Below, piece after piece: positions 43,975-53,150 of a stretch of 64,000 bases of DNA (positions are counted from its first letter, which is position 1; each line of letters opens with the position of its first letter). The position numbers and the translations under genes are program-made. Under the pieces are notes generated by a model that saw nothing but the letters and a program-made list of their open reading frames with translations, made no database searches and was not told where the DNA came from. The stretch covers positions 38,811 through 102,810 of the forward strand of contig JAEXNR010000024.1 in assembly GCA_023439505.1 (NCBI GenBank), read 5' to 3'. This DNA is from Bacillota bacterium (GTDB lineage: Bacteria > Bacillota > Clostridia > Lachnospirales > Lachnospiraceae).

Positions 43975-45942
43975 TTGAATGCGAAGAACAAAATCCTAGA
44001 ACCCATCAAGAGGTCAATTATTATCATCCTGATTACCTTTTTTACCATCCTGATATCCTTCACCTATTTGCAATACCGATCCGGTCAGAAGACAATAGAG
44101 GATAAGCTGGTGATCAATCTTTTCGGAAAGCAAAGAATGTACACCCAGCTCATGAGCAAGGATGTCAACCGGATTTATGTACTGATACAGCAGCAGGCTA
44201 TAACGCAGGAGAATCAGAACAAAGAGACAGCAGGAGAAGAACTTCAGGAATTAAAAGAAAATTTAAGACAGACGAGGGAGAAGTTTGAAGAAACCTTATC
44301 GTCCATGCATCAGGATACGCTGATCATAAATGAGGAACGAATACATATTAAGAAGCCTGTAAAATCCGGGGCGGCCACTTTGCGGCGGCTGGATGAGCTG
44401 TGGAAGGAATTCGCTGCTTCAATTGATGCTCTGGGGAATGCGTCACAGATAAATCAGGAGACTGCACAGGCAGCACGCTTTGTGAATGATAACAATATGG
44501 AGTTACTGGAGTTATGTGATTCCATGCTGGAGTATATCCTGCAGGAATCCATCCGATCCTCTCAAGTAACACAAGACTTGATTTATGGATTGATCGTCTT
44601 TTCCAGCCTCATCGTGGTAGTGACATTATTACATTTAGTAAAATATATCATTGTTCCCTTTAGTCAGCTCTATAAAGGAATTGAACAAATAGGACTGGAC
44701 AAGAATCCGGGAAAGTCCGGATATCTGACAAGGAAAAACATAGTGCCTATCACTACAGAAATCAATCAGATGTTTCAAAATATTAATAATTTGATTTCAC
44801 TGATTGAAAACATCAATAATAAAACCTCATTTACGGAAACGCTGAATTTTATTAATCGCAAATTTTCAAGTTTTATTCCCTATACCTATATCGGGATTGC
44901 ATTGATTGATGAAGATAAGAAAAGGCTGACGGCTTCTTACGGCGTGACAAATGATATGATATCAGACCTTCCGGAAAAATTACTGGGGAAATCCTGGCTC
45001 ATTAGTGATACCAGCCTGGGGGCCCTGCTGCATTCCGGTGAGGCCAGGATTATCAATGATTTGGAAGAATATACGCAAAGAAGACCGTTTCGGGCATATA
45101 ATAAGATTATCCTGGATGCAGGAATCAGAGCATCCATTACACTGCCGCTCATTGTTTCAAATGAGCCTGTGGGAATTATATTCTTTTCCAGTATGCAAAA
45201 AGGTGTGTACAAAGCAGAGCATCTGAATTTCTTACGAACACTGGCGAACAGTATCGCCATCAGCCTGAATCAGAAAATACTGATCAATGATCTGGTATAC
45301 AGCGGTGTACTTGCATTGGCTAAATTATCGGAGGCAAGGGATGAGGATACGGGAGATCATCTGGAAAGAATGAAGATTTATTCCAGATTAATCGCTGAAT
45401 TATTACATGCAAAACATCTGTTTCGAAATGAGATTACCGGGGACTACATTGAGATGATAGAAAGATTCAGCCCCCTCCATGATATCGGCAAGGTCGGAAT
45501 CAGGGATGGAATTTTGCTAAAACCAGGTAAATTGACCAAAGAAGAATTTGAAGAAATGAAACGGCATACTACCTATGGCGCAGATGTTTTAAGGGCGGCA
45601 GAAGAGAATATGAAAAAGGGCAGGGGACTCTTTGTCATGGGAATTGAAATCGCGGAAGGTCATCACGAAAAATGGGATGGATCCGGTTACCCTTATGGAA
45701 AGAAGGAAAACGAGATCCCGTTAAGTGCCAGAATTGTTGCCGTTGCTGATGTATTTGATGCACTGACCAGCAGGAGACCGTATAAAGAACCGTTTTCCTT
45801 TGAGAGCTCTATGCAGATTATAGGTGCCGGAAGAGGTAAACATTTTGATCCGGATATTGTAGATGTATTTGTAGAAAACAAGAAGAAGATTATGGAACTG
45901 TATCAAAGTTTCCAAAATCAGCTGGATATATCGGCTTCCTGA
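43975..45942 (+). CDS. HD-GYP cyclic di-GMP phosphodiesterase with PilJ-like and GAF domains
   Basis: 655 aa from TTG 43975 (AAGGAGG 7 bp upstream). Membrane helices at about 11-30 and 200-222 flank a PilJ-like helical sensor (FGKQRMYTQLMSKD). A GAF domain (about 285-430) and an HD-GYP domain follow, with H462, H502-D503 (LHDIGKVG), H563-H564 and GYP at 571-573. All metal and GYP residues are present, so it should degrade cyclic di-GMP. It is the likely counterpart of the diguanylate cyclase at 34118-35320. Confidence 0.9.
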   Translation: MNAKNKILEPIKRSIIIILITFFTILISFTYLQYRSGQKTIEDKLVINLFGKQRMYTQLMSKDVNRIYVLIQQQAITQENQNKETAGEELQELKENLRQTREKFEETLSSMHQDTLIINEERIHIKKPVKSGAATLRRLDELWKEFAASIDALGNASQINQETAQAARFVNDNNMELLELCDSMLEYILQESIRSSQVTQDLIYGLIVFSSLIVVVTLLHLVKYIIVPFSQLYKGIEQIGLDKNPGKSGYLTRKNIVPITTEINQMFQNINNLISLIENINNKTSFTETLNFINRKFSSFIPYTYIGIALIDEDKKRLTASYGVTNDMISDLPEKLLGKSWLISDTSLGALLHSGEARIINDLEEYTQRRPFRAYNKIILDAGIRASITLPLIVSNEPVGIIFFSSMQKGVYKAEHLNFLRTLANSIAISLNQKILINDLVYSGVLALAKLSEARDEDTGDHLERMKIYSRLIAELLHAKHLFRNEITGDYIEMIERFSPLHDIGKVGIRDGILLKPGKLTKEEFEEMKRHTTYGADVLRAAEENMKKGRGLFVMGIEIAEGHHEKWDGSGYPYGKKENEIPLSARIVAVADVFDALTSRRPYKEPFSFESSMQIIGAGRGKHFDPDIVDVFVENKKKIMELYQSFQNQLDISAS

Positions 45943-45970
45943 AATCTTTGTAAAACCGAATGTCAAACAT

Positions 45971-46018
45971 TATGTAAATAACCGGACAATGAAACTTACT
46001 TGTCCGGTTATTTACGTA
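45971..46018. terminator. Bidirectional terminator
   Basis: 15 bp at 45974-45988 pair perfectly with 46001-46015, extended by one wobble to 45971/46018. It lies between the convergent HD-GYP and corA genes. Confidence 0.8.
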
Positions 46019-46030
46019 ATATGGATTAGA

Positions 46031-47041
46031 CTATAGGAATTTCTTCTTCTTGAAAAAGATGATACAGATGGCAGCTACAACCACACTCAACGCGATTACG
46101 AAAATATATCCATATTTCCAGGTTAATTCCGGCATGGAGGTAAAATTCATTCCATACCATCCAACGATAAGGGTTAACGGAAGAAAGATGGTGGTAACAA
46201 CAGTAAACAATTTCATGATACTGTTCAGGCTGTAATCCAGCTGCGCATGATAGGCTTCTCTTACATGGATACTGTAGTCCTGAAGCATACGGGTATTGTT
46301 GCTTAACCGGGTAACCCTGTCGGTAAAAATTCGGAAATAGGTTAAATTCTCCTCCAAAAACAGATCAGCGGAGTTCTCCTCCAGTTCTTCTCCAAAGGCA
46401 ATCAGCTGTTGATAATAATTATCCAAAAGGAGCAGCTTCTTTCTGATCTGGGTTATTTTATGATTAAAATCATGATCGGTAATCTGCGCATTAATCTTAT
46501 CCTCATGGCTGCTGATTTTATCCTCCAGATGCTCTAATAAATCATAATCATTACTGATCAGTCGTTCCAGGAAACTGAAAATTACCCGTTCCATGGTTAG
46601 CTTTGTTACTTTCAAATGCTCCAGTAATTCCTGGAACTTAAGTTCCACACTGTGATCCTCGTCTTCAATGATTACAATGAGGAATAAGTGCTCCTTGATG
46701 TAAAGACCGATTCTGTCCTGCTTGGTAATCATCTGTCTGGAATTAATGCCAAATATGATACCGAACAAATAATCCTGATACAGATCAAGATTTCCATGAA
46801 TATGGGTATCGTATTTACATTCCATTACGGTGGTTTCAGAAAAACCCAGGGACTGATATGTTTTTTCCAGCTCTTCTAACGGTATAAGCCCTATGGTTAA
46901 AATATCCGGCTGGATATTAGCTGCATCAATCTGTGTGATGCTTTCATTTAGTTGACAGTACATGATGATCATGTCCTCCTGAACGTTATCGATATATGTG
47001 GAAGTATTTCTTCCGGTCTCATATTTATTCCAATTATACAC
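46031..47041 (-). CDS. corA: CorA family divalent cation transporter
   Basis: About 336 aa. A large cytosolic domain with long helices ends in two membrane helices; the pore motif Y-G-M-N-F is present, with a final basic KKKKF. It carries Mg2+ (or Co2+/Ni2+). The start is uncertain: the frame is open to 47182, but that stretch reads as spoIIID upstream DNA. GTG 47041 begins near where the domain starts, though no good ribosome site is seen; ATG 47119 is an alternative. It is divergent from spoIIID, and the promoters would overlap. Confidence 0.85.
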   Translation of the reverse strand: MYNWNKYETGRNTSTYIDNVQEDMIIMYCQLNESITQIDAANIQPDILTIGLIPLEELEKTYQSLGFSETTVMECKYDTHIHGNLDLYQDYLFGIIFGINSRQMITKQDRIGLYIKEHLFLIVIIEDEDHSVELKFQELLEHLKVTKLTMERVIFSFLERLISNDYDLLEHLEDKISSHEDKINAQITDHDFNHKITQIRKKLLLLDNYYQQLIAFGEELEENSADLFLEENLTYFRIFTDRVTRLSNNTRMLQDYSIHVREAYHAQLDYSLNSIMKLFTVVTTIFLPLTLIVGWYGMNFTSMPELTWKYGYIFVIALSVVVAAICIIFFKKKKFL

Positions 47042-47116
47042 CGAATAAATAAGAAGTAAAGAAGTGGTAATTAAAGATACATTTTTAATTACCAGTACTA
47101 CTGATAAATTTCTCTG

Positions 47117-47124
47117 CATACAAT
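47117..47124 (+). promoter_or_regulatory. Possible sigma-E -10 box of spoIIID
   Basis: CATACAAT matches the sigma-E -10 consensus (CATACANT) exactly, 60 bp before the spoIIID start. The -35 region is poor. Bacillus spoIIID is sigma-E dependent. Confidence 0.45.
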
Positions 47125-47141
47125 GTATCAACAACGAAAAT

Positions 47142-47183
47142 AAGGGGGAATGCGTTCCGTACCCGGAATGGAACGCAGACACT
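47142..47183 (+). promoter_or_regulatory. Structured translation start of spoIIID
   Basis: A strong AAGGGGG (47142-47148) lies 35 bp before the spoIIID ATG, too far for normal use. Between them GCGTTCC (47152-47158) and GGAACGC (47170-47176) form a 7-bp hairpin. Folding it out leaves 3 + 7 = 10 nt between ribosome site and ATG. Alternatively the AAGGGGG serves an out-of-frame 21-codon leader frame (ATG 47150 to TGA 47215) that overlaps the start of spoIIID. Confidence 0.5.
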
Positions 47184-47453
47184 ATGAAAGGCTATATAGA
47201 GGAACGGGCGGTTGAGATCGCTAATTATATCATCGATAATAATGCGACTGTGAGGCAGACAGCGAAACAGTTCGGAATCTCAAAATCAACCGTACATAAA
47301 GACGTAACAGAACGCCTTATGCAAATCAACCCCTCACTTGCAAATAAGGCAAGGGTAGTACTAGACCTTAATAAGTCGGAGCGTCATATCAGAGGAGGTC
47401 TGGCAACAAAAGAGAAGTATCTACATAAGACCAGGTATAATAATGCATTCTAA
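47184..47453 (+). CDS. spoIIID: Sporulation transcription factor SpoIIID
   Basis: 89 aa beginning MKGYIEERAVEIANYII, with the recognition helix VRQTAKQFGISKSTVHKDV and ending SERHIRGGLATKEKYL, all diagnostic. It is the mother-cell regulator that modulates sigma-E genes and helps turn on sigma-K. Homology fixes the start at ATG 47184 although the direct ribosome site there is weak; the frame continues upstream without homology. A terminator follows. Confidence 0.95.
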   Translation: MKGYIEERAVEIANYIIDNNATVRQTAKQFGISKSTVHKDVTERLMQINPSLANKARVVLDLNKSERHIRGGLATKEKYLHKTRYNNAF

Positions 47454-47478
47454 AAAAGACCGTTTGCTGTAAAAGGTT

Positions 47479-47526
47479 AAAGGTATTTCTGTATGGGCAG
47501 GGCCTGTGCAGGGATACCTTTTTTCT
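47479..47526 (+). terminator. Terminator after spoIIID
   Basis: AAAGGTAT (47479-47486) pairs with ATACCTTT (47514-47521), with an inner GCAG/CTGT stem, followed by TTTTT. The rest of the spacer to 47827 holds only the rnf promoter. Confidence 0.7.
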
Positions 47527-47734
47527 TTCAATGTTCCCAATAGAAACCACCAATGGTATAATTTTAGTCCGGATATCGTATTGACGGGAAGAGACTTATT
47601 CATTATAATAAGAACAGGAAAAATGTATATTGCTCACCAATGATGCTGGTTTTTTTGGAATTAGCATTTTTTTTGTTCTTTACTGTATATTTACTGGAAA
47701 ACACAAAAATATCATGTAATGTTTTGTAACAATA

Positions 47735-47743
47735 TGATATAAT
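47735..47743 (+). promoter_or_regulatory. Extended -10 promoter of the rnf operon
   Basis: TGA-TATAAT at 47735-47743, 84 bp before rnfC. The -35 is weak (TGTAAT, 17 bp upstream), as is common with extended -10 promoters. Confidence 0.5.
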
Positions 47744-47827
47744 AATTTCCGCATGTTTATCGCTGTAGCGATACAAAAGTTTATAGTGACAATATTATTT
47801 AATAAATTAGAAAGAAGGTAATGGATT

Positions 47828-49147
47828 ATGGGAAAATCAACTTTTCTTGGTGGAATCCATCCATATGACGGAAAAGACTTAACCATGGATAAACCCACGA
47901 CTGTCCTTTTACCGAAAGGGGATCTGGTATTCCCTTTGGCCCAGCATATTGGTGCGCCGGCAAAACCGGTGGTTGCCAAAGGTGACAGAGTGTTGGTTGG
48001 ACAAAAAATTGCGGAAGCATCCGGTTTTGTATCCTCCAATATTATCAGTTCTGTTTCCGGTACGGTGAAAGCGATTGAGAAGAGATTGACAGTACAGGGT
48101 GTTAAAGTAGATGCAATCGTGATTGAGAATGATCATGAGTATCAGAAAGTGGAAGGTTTTGGTAAGGAAAGGGACGATCAGACGCTATCAAAGGCTGAGA
48201 TCAGAGATGCAATTAAAGAGGCAGGTATTGTAGGAATGGGTGGTGCAGGCTTCCCGACCCACGTTAAGCTCACCCCTAAGGAGGACAGTAAGATTGAATA
48301 CGTTATCGTAAACGGTGCAGAATGTGAACCGTATCTTACTTCCGATTACCGTATGATGCTTGAGGAGCCCGAGAAAATAGTCGGAGGCTTAAAAATAATT
48401 CTCAGACTGTTTGACAATGCCAGGGGTATGATTGCCATCGAGGATAATAAGCCGGAAGCAATTAAAATTTTTCAGAAATTATTGGCAAATGAAAAGAATA
48501 TTGAACTGAAAATTTTAAAAACCAAATATCCACAGGGAGCCGAGCGTCAGTTAATCTATGTAACAACAGGAAGAAAGCTCAACTCAAAGAAACTTCCTTC
48601 TGATGTAGGCTGTGTGGTAGATAATATTGATACGGTAATTGCAATCTATATGGCGGTTGCAAAAAGTACACCTTTAATTCGTAAAATTATTACTGTGTCA
48701 GGAGATGCAGTCAAAACACCTCAGAATTTTAATGTTTGTACAGGAATAGATTACTGGGAACTGCTTGAAGCAGCGGGCGGTTTTATTGACCGGCCGGAGA
48801 AAATGATTTCCGGCGGTCCGATGATGGGAAATGCGATGTATACCTGCAATGTTCCTGTGACGAAGATATCATCTGCATTTTTGGGATTTTTAAAAGATAG
48901 TGCGTCTGTTAAGGAATCAGCCTGCATCAGATGCGGCAGATGCTATGAAGCCTGTCCCATGGGCTTATTGGCAAATCAACTGGCAACTCTGGGAGAGCGT
49001 TCTATGGAAGAGGAATTTGTCAAGTTAAGCGGTATGGAATGCTGCGGCTGTGGCTGCTGTACCTTTGTATGTCCTGCGAAGCGCAATCTGACCCAGTCCA
49101 TTATGGAAACAAGAAAAAGCGTAATGGATAAGAGAAAAAGAGCATAA
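47828..49147 (+). CDS. rnfC: Rnf complex subunit C (NADH-side, Fe-S)
   Basis: 439 aa. The peripheral subunit that exchanges electrons with NAD. The glycine-rich GMGGAGFPTHVKL (about 138-150) binds nucleotide and flavin; two [4Fe-4S] sets follow, CIRCGRCYEACP (about 361-372) and CCGCGCCTFVCP (about 400-411). It is the clostridial short form without the long Ala-rich tail of proteobacterial RnfC. First gene of the operon, with AGAAGGTAATGG before the ATG. Confidence 0.95.
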   Translation: MGKSTFLGGIHPYDGKDLTMDKPTTVLLPKGDLVFPLAQHIGAPAKPVVAKGDRVLVGQKIAEASGFVSSNIISSVSGTVKAIEKRLTVQGVKVDAIVIENDHEYQKVEGFGKERDDQTLSKAEIRDAIKEAGIVGMGGAGFPTHVKLTPKEDSKIEYVIVNGAECEPYLTSDYRMMLEEPEKIVGGLKIILRLFDNARGMIAIEDNKPEAIKIFQKLLANEKNIELKILKTKYPQGAERQLIYVTTGRKLNSKKLPSDVGCVVDNIDTVIAIYMAVAKSTPLIRKIITVSGDAVKTPQNFNVCTGIDYWELLEAAGGFIDRPEKMISGGPMMGNAMYTCNVPVTKISSAFLGFLKDSASVKESACIRCGRCYEACPMGLLANQLATLGERSMEEEFVKLSGMECCGCGCCTFVCPAKRNLTQSIMETRKSVMDKRKRA

Positions 49148-49204
49148 GACAGCAAACAACTCCAGAAGAATTGTTTCTGTATCAATAAGAAAGAGGTGTA
49201 GACA

Positions 49205-50200
49205 TTGAGTGATTTGTTTCATGTATCGGCATCACCCCATACCAGAAATCCGATTACAACCAGAAACATTATGTTTGATGTGGTAATTGCGTTAATTCCC
49301 GCCAGTTTATTCGGGATATATAATTTTGGATTAAGGGCACTGCTGGTGATTGCGGTAACAATAATAGCGTGTTCATTGACAGAATATTTGTATTGTAAAT
49401 TAATGAAGAAACCAAAAGCGCAGGGAGACTACAGTGATGTGGTGACCGGTTTGTTACTGGCATTAAATCTTCCCGTAAGCATTCCTTTATGGATTGCTGC
49501 ACTTGGCGGAATTTTTGCCATCCTTGTAGTGAAGATGCTTTACGGCGGCTTGGGACAGAATTTTATGAATCCGGCACTGGCTGCCCGTGTATTTTTATTA
49601 ATCAGTTTCCCGGCCAGGATGACATCCTTTGCAATAGAAAAGGTTGCTTCTCCCGGCATAAAGGATTACCTCCAATACGGTGCCGTTACGCTGGACGGTG
49701 TTTCGGGCGCGACTCCGTTAGAGGCTTTAAGAGCCGGAGAATCCATTGATCTTATGAAAATGTTTTTTGGAAATATCGGAGGTACCATTGGAGAAACGAG
49801 TGTGGTAGCCATTTTGCTTGGGGCTGCTTATCTGCTGATCAGACGAGTGATTTCCTTAAGAATTCCGCTTGCCTATATCGTAACCTTTGTAATTTTCGTA
49901 TTTTTGTTTGGAAGTAACGGACATGATGCAAATTACTTAATGGCGCAGGTGTTTGGCGGTGGATTAATGCTTGGTGCCTTCTTTATGGCGACTGATTATG
50001 TGACAAGTCCTATTACCCCTGTAGGTAAAATTGTATTTGGTGTCTGTCTTGGACTGTTAACCGGAATCTTCCGTATGTTCGGAGGATCTGCAGAGGGTGT
50101 TTCTTTTGCAATCATATTCTGTAATATGCTGGTTCCGTTAATTGAGAAGGTAACGCTTCCAAAAGCTTTCGGAGAGGAGCGTGTAAGCAGTGGAAAATAA
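49205..50200 (+). CDS. rnfD: Rnf complex subunit D
   Basis: 331 aa, about nine membrane helices. The motif VSGATPLEAL carries the Thr to which FMN is covalently bound. It starts at TTG 49205 after AAAGAGGTG. It passes electrons through the membrane core and is thought to be part of the ion channel. 57 bp after rnfC; its end overlaps rnfG by 11 bp. Confidence 0.95.
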   Translation: MSDLFHVSASPHTRNPITTRNIMFDVVIALIPASLFGIYNFGLRALLVIAVTIIACSLTEYLYCKLMKKPKAQGDYSDVVTGLLLALNLPVSIPLWIAALGGIFAILVVKMLYGGLGQNFMNPALAARVFLLISFPARMTSFAIEKVASPGIKDYLQYGAVTLDGVSGATPLEALRAGESIDLMKMFFGNIGGTIGETSVVAILLGAAYLLIRRVISLRIPLAYIVTFVIFVFLFGSNGHDANYLMAQVFGGGLMLGAFFMATDYVTSPITPVGKIVFGVCLGLLTGIFRMFGGSAEGVSFAIIFCNMLVPLIEKVTLPKAFGEERVSSGK

Positions 50201-50834
50201 AAAGAAAACTACAATTATCAGAGATGCGATAGCACTCTTTTTGATCACTTTGATTTCCGGTCTTGCACTCGGCTATGTATATGAGATTACAAAAGAGCCG
50301 ATAGCAGTTGGAGAAGAGAAAGCGAAAGTAGCGGCATATAAAGCGGTATTTCCTGAGGCAAAATCCTTTGAAGAAGATGCAGCACTCAATCAGAAGGCGA
50401 AAGAAGCTGATCTGAAGAGCCTTAATGCTATCTATGAAGCTGTTACAGTGGATGATGTTAATCAGGCATATGATGCCAATCAAAATCTGATTGGCTATAT
50501 TGTACAGATTACCACCAAGAACACCTATAAAGATCCGATTACATTTGCTATGGGATACTCCATGGAGGGGAAGATTCAGGGAATTAAGATCCTGTCGATT
50601 AATGAAACGCCGGGTCTTGGTATGAAGGCGAAGACACCTGACTTTATCGGACAATATTTGAATAAACAGGTAGACCAGTTTACTGTAACAAAAACCGGAT
50701 CAAAGCAGGATAGTGAAATTGATGCAATCAGTGGTGCAACGATTACTTCAAGAGGTGTCACTTATGCCATTGACGCAGGGATCGGTTTTCTGAAGGAGTA
50801 TTCCGGGGATTTGGGAGGTGCTGTGAATGAGTAA
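50190..50834 (+). CDS. rnfG: Rnf complex subunit G (covalent FMN)
   Basis: 214 aa, GTG start inside the end of rnfD, after GGAGAGGAGC. One N-terminal membrane anchor (about 12-30), then an outer FMN-binding domain with DAISGATITSRGV, whose second Thr holds FMN. LSINETPGLGMKA is also typical. It ends with an 8-bp overlap into rnfE, so expression is coupled. Confidence 0.94.
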   Translation: MENKKKTTIIRDAIALFLITLISGLALGYVYEITKEPIAVGEEKAKVAAYKAVFPEAKSFEEDAALNQKAKEADLKSLNAIYEAVTVDDVNQAYDANQNLIGYIVQITTKNTYKDPITFAMGYSMEGKIQGIKILSINETPGLGMKAKTPDFIGQYLNKQVDQFTVTKTGSKQDSEIDAISGATITSRGVTYAIDAGIGFLKEYSGDLGGAVNE

Positions 50835-51537
50835 GCTGTTAGAAAGACTTTATAATGGTCTGATTAAAGAAAATCCTACATTTATTTTGATGCTGGGTAT
50901 GTGTCCTACCCTGGCGGTAACAACCTCCGCGACCAATGGGGTTGGAATGGGGTTAACAACAACGGCAGTTTTGATTATGTCTAACCTGATCATTTCCGCA
51001 CTGAGGAAGGTAATTCCGGATAAAGTAAGAATCCCGGCCTATATCGTTATCGTTGCAACTTTTGTAACAATACTGGAGCGGCTGCTGGAAGCATACCTTC
51101 CATCCCTGAATGCGGCCCTTGGTATTTATATTCCTTTGATCGTAGTAAACTGTATTATTCTGGGAAGAGCAGAAGCCTATGCAGCTAAGAATCCTGTAGG
51201 GCTTTCCACATTTGACGGAATCGGAATGGGTCTTGGTTTTACCGTAGGATTAACCTTAATCGGTGCCTTCAGAGAATTATTGGGAAATGGAACGATTTTT
51301 GATTTTAAGGTAACTCCGGCAGGTTTTGAACCGGTTTCCATCTTTATTCTGGCTCCGGGTGCATTCTTTGTTCTTGCCGTACTAACCGCACTTCAAAATA
51401 AGTTTAAATTAAAATCTGCAACAAATGGTTTGGCACCGGATGATGCAGCCTCTAACTGTGGAAATTGCGCAGCGTGCGGCAGTGAGATCTGTGCATCAAA
51501 GGCATCAGTAGGAAAAAATAATAAGAAGGAGGATTGA
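50827..51537 (+). CDS. rnfE: Rnf complex subunit E with Cys-rich tail
   Basis: 236 aa, six membrane helices, homologous to NqrD. The core is standard (KENPTFILMLGMCPTLAVTT). After the last helix the chain goes on for about 40 residues with four Cys in SNCGNCAACGSEIC (C-x2-C-x2-C-x4-C). This tail would lie at the membrane face and could bind an iron-sulfur cluster or zinc. Whether it is usual in this clade I cannot say. Confidence 0.93.
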   Translation: MSKLLERLYNGLIKENPTFILMLGMCPTLAVTTSATNGVGMGLTTTAVLIMSNLIISALRKVIPDKVRIPAYIVIVATFVTILERLLEAYLPSLNAALGIYIPLIVVNCIILGRAEAYAAKNPVGLSTFDGIGMGLGFTVGLTLIGAFRELLGNGTIFDFKVTPAGFEPVSIFILAPGAFFVLAVLTALQNKFKLKSATNGLAPDDAASNCGNCAACGSEICASKASVGKNNKKED

Positions 51538-51542
51538 TTTAG

Positions 51543-52118
51543 ATGAAAGAACTGATTATCGTTATGATCGGCGCAGCGCTGGTAAATAATGTGGTGCTAA
51601 GTCAATTCCTTGGCTTATGTCCCTTCCTCGGCGTTTCCAAAAAAACCGGTACGGCTGCCGGAATGGGTGCCGCTGTAATCTTTGTTATTACAATTGCATC
51701 AGCATTTACAAGTATTATATATGATTTTATCTTAGTACCAGCAGATCTTGATTATATGAAAACAATTGTATTTATTCTTGTGATCGCTGCACTGGTACAA
51801 TTTGTTGAGATGATATTAAAGAAGTACAGCCCGGGACTTTATAATGCCCTTGGTGTTTATCTGCCGTTGATTACAACCAACTGTGCGGTACTGGGTGTTG
51901 CGATTATCAATGTTTCCAAAGAATATAATCTGCTTACCAGTATAGTAAATGGTTTTGGTACCTCTGTTGGTTTTACGATTGCAATTATTATCATGGCAGG
52001 TATCAGAGAAAAAATTGAGTATAATGACGTTACGAAATCCTTCCAAGGCTCTCCGATTGTTTTAATTACGGCAGGTTTAATGGCGATGGCTTTCTTTGGA
52101 TTTGCGGGATTATTATAA
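51543..52118 (+). CDS. rnfA: Rnf complex subunit A
   Basis: 191 aa, six membrane helices, homologous to NqrE. The paired Cys in LSQFLGLCPFLGVSK and ITTNCAVLGVAI are the half-membrane cysteines that bind the central [2Fe-2S] cluster. AGAAGGAGG before the start lies in the rnfE end; 5-bp gap. Confidence 0.95.
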   Translation: MKELIIVMIGAALVNNVVLSQFLGLCPFLGVSKKTGTAAGMGAAVIFVITIASAFTSIIYDFILVPADLDYMKTIVFILVIAALVQFVEMILKKYSPGLYNALGVYLPLITTNCAVLGVAIINVSKEYNLLTSIVNGFGTSVGFTIAIIIMAGIREKIEYNDVTKSFQGSPIVLITAGLMAMAFFGFAGLL

Positions 52119-52133
52119 GAGGAGGGAAATAAG

Positions 52134-52976
52134 ATGATGTTAGCTAATATGTTCCTCCCGGTAGTTGCCCTTGCTTCTGTCAGCTTTCAGGGTGTTGCTG
52201 TAGCAACAGTGATTGTGGGTGCAACCGGTTTAATCATTGGCCTGCTGCTTGGGGTCGCCGGTAAGAAGTTTGAGGTAGCTGTAGATGAAAAAGAGGCTAT
52301 GGTAAGAGGCTTATTGCCGGGTAACAACTGCGGCGGCTGTGGCTTTCCCGGCTGTGACGGTCTTGCAAAAGCAATCGCCAATGGAGAAGCAGCAGTAAAT
52401 AGCTGTCCGGTAGCCAATCAGGCAGCCTATGATCAGATCGCTGAGGTTATGGGGACTGAGTCTGCACAGACAGTGAAGAAAGTAGCGTTTGTAAAATGTG
52501 CAGGTACCTGTGAGAAGACAGAGAAGAAATATGAATATTATGGAATTGCAGACTGCAAGAAAGCCGTGATGGCACCTGGCAAGGGAAATAAAGCCTGCAG
52601 CTACGGATGTATGGGATTTGGTTCTTGTGTAAAGGCGTGTGCCTTTGATGCAATCCATATTGTTAACGGCATTGCCGTGGTGGATAAGGAAAAATGTACC
52701 GGCTGCAGTAAGTGTAGTGCGGAATGTCCAAACAAACTTATTGACCTGGTACCTTACTCCTCAAAGCATTTTGTAGCCTGCAGTTCTCCTGAAAAAGGAA
52801 AAGATGTTAGAACAGCCTGTAAGGTTGGATGCATCGGCTGTAAGCTGTGCGTAAAAGCCTGCGAGTTTGATGCGATTACAGTGGAGAACAATCTTGCTTT
52901 TATTGATTACAGTAAATGTACCAATTGCGGCAAATGTGTTTCGGCATGTCCTTCCAAGGTAATTCAAATTCAATAA
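52134..52976 (+). CDS. rnfB: Rnf complex subunit B (ferredoxin-side, multi Fe-S)
   Basis: 280 aa. Membrane anchor at about 15-40, then the CGGCGFPGCDG cluster motif (about 63-73), and two later ferredoxin-like repeats with CTGCSKCSAECP and CTNCGKCVSACP plus CIGCKLCVKACEF. It takes electrons from reduced ferredoxin. The ~280-residue length is the clostridial form. Last gene of the operon, GAGGAGGG before the ATG, terminator after. Confidence 0.95.
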   Translation: MMLANMFLPVVALASVSFQGVAVATVIVGATGLIIGLLLGVAGKKFEVAVDEKEAMVRGLLPGNNCGGCGFPGCDGLAKAIANGEAAVNSCPVANQAAYDQIAEVMGTESAQTVKKVAFVKCAGTCEKTEKKYEYYGIADCKKAVMAPGKGNKACSYGCMGFGSCVKACAFDAIHIVNGIAVVDKEKCTGCSKCSAECPNKLIDLVPYSSKHFVACSSPEKGKDVRTACKVGCIGCKLCVKACEFDAITVENNLAFIDYSKCTNCGKCVSACPSKVIQIQ

Positions 52977-52993
52977 GTGTCTGAGTAAGTTGA

Positions 52994-53040
52994 GTGCATA
53001 CACAAGGATGTTGTTACGTTCTGTGTGTATGCACTTTTTT
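52994..53040 (+). terminator. Terminator of the rnf operon
   Basis: GTGCATACACA (52994-53004) pairs perfectly with TGTGTATGCAC (53024-53034), then TTTTTT. Confidence 0.9.
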
Positions 53041-53074
53041 GATTCATGACAATCGCTATGCAGAATGCTTTCAT

Positions 53075-53150
53075 GATCTTAATAGATCGTGATGAATATA
53101 TCATTATATATATCTATCGATCTTAATAGATCGTGATGAATATATCATTA
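53075..53150 (+). repeat. Two 32-bp direct repeats, 44-bp period
   Basis: 53075-53106 and 53119-53150 are identical (GATCTTAATAGATCGTGATG plus GAATATATCATTA minus the shared G). Each is followed by TATATATCTATCGATCT-like DNA, and a third partial copy lies at 53160-53173. They stand upstream of the FliD-like gene. Confidence 0.8.
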
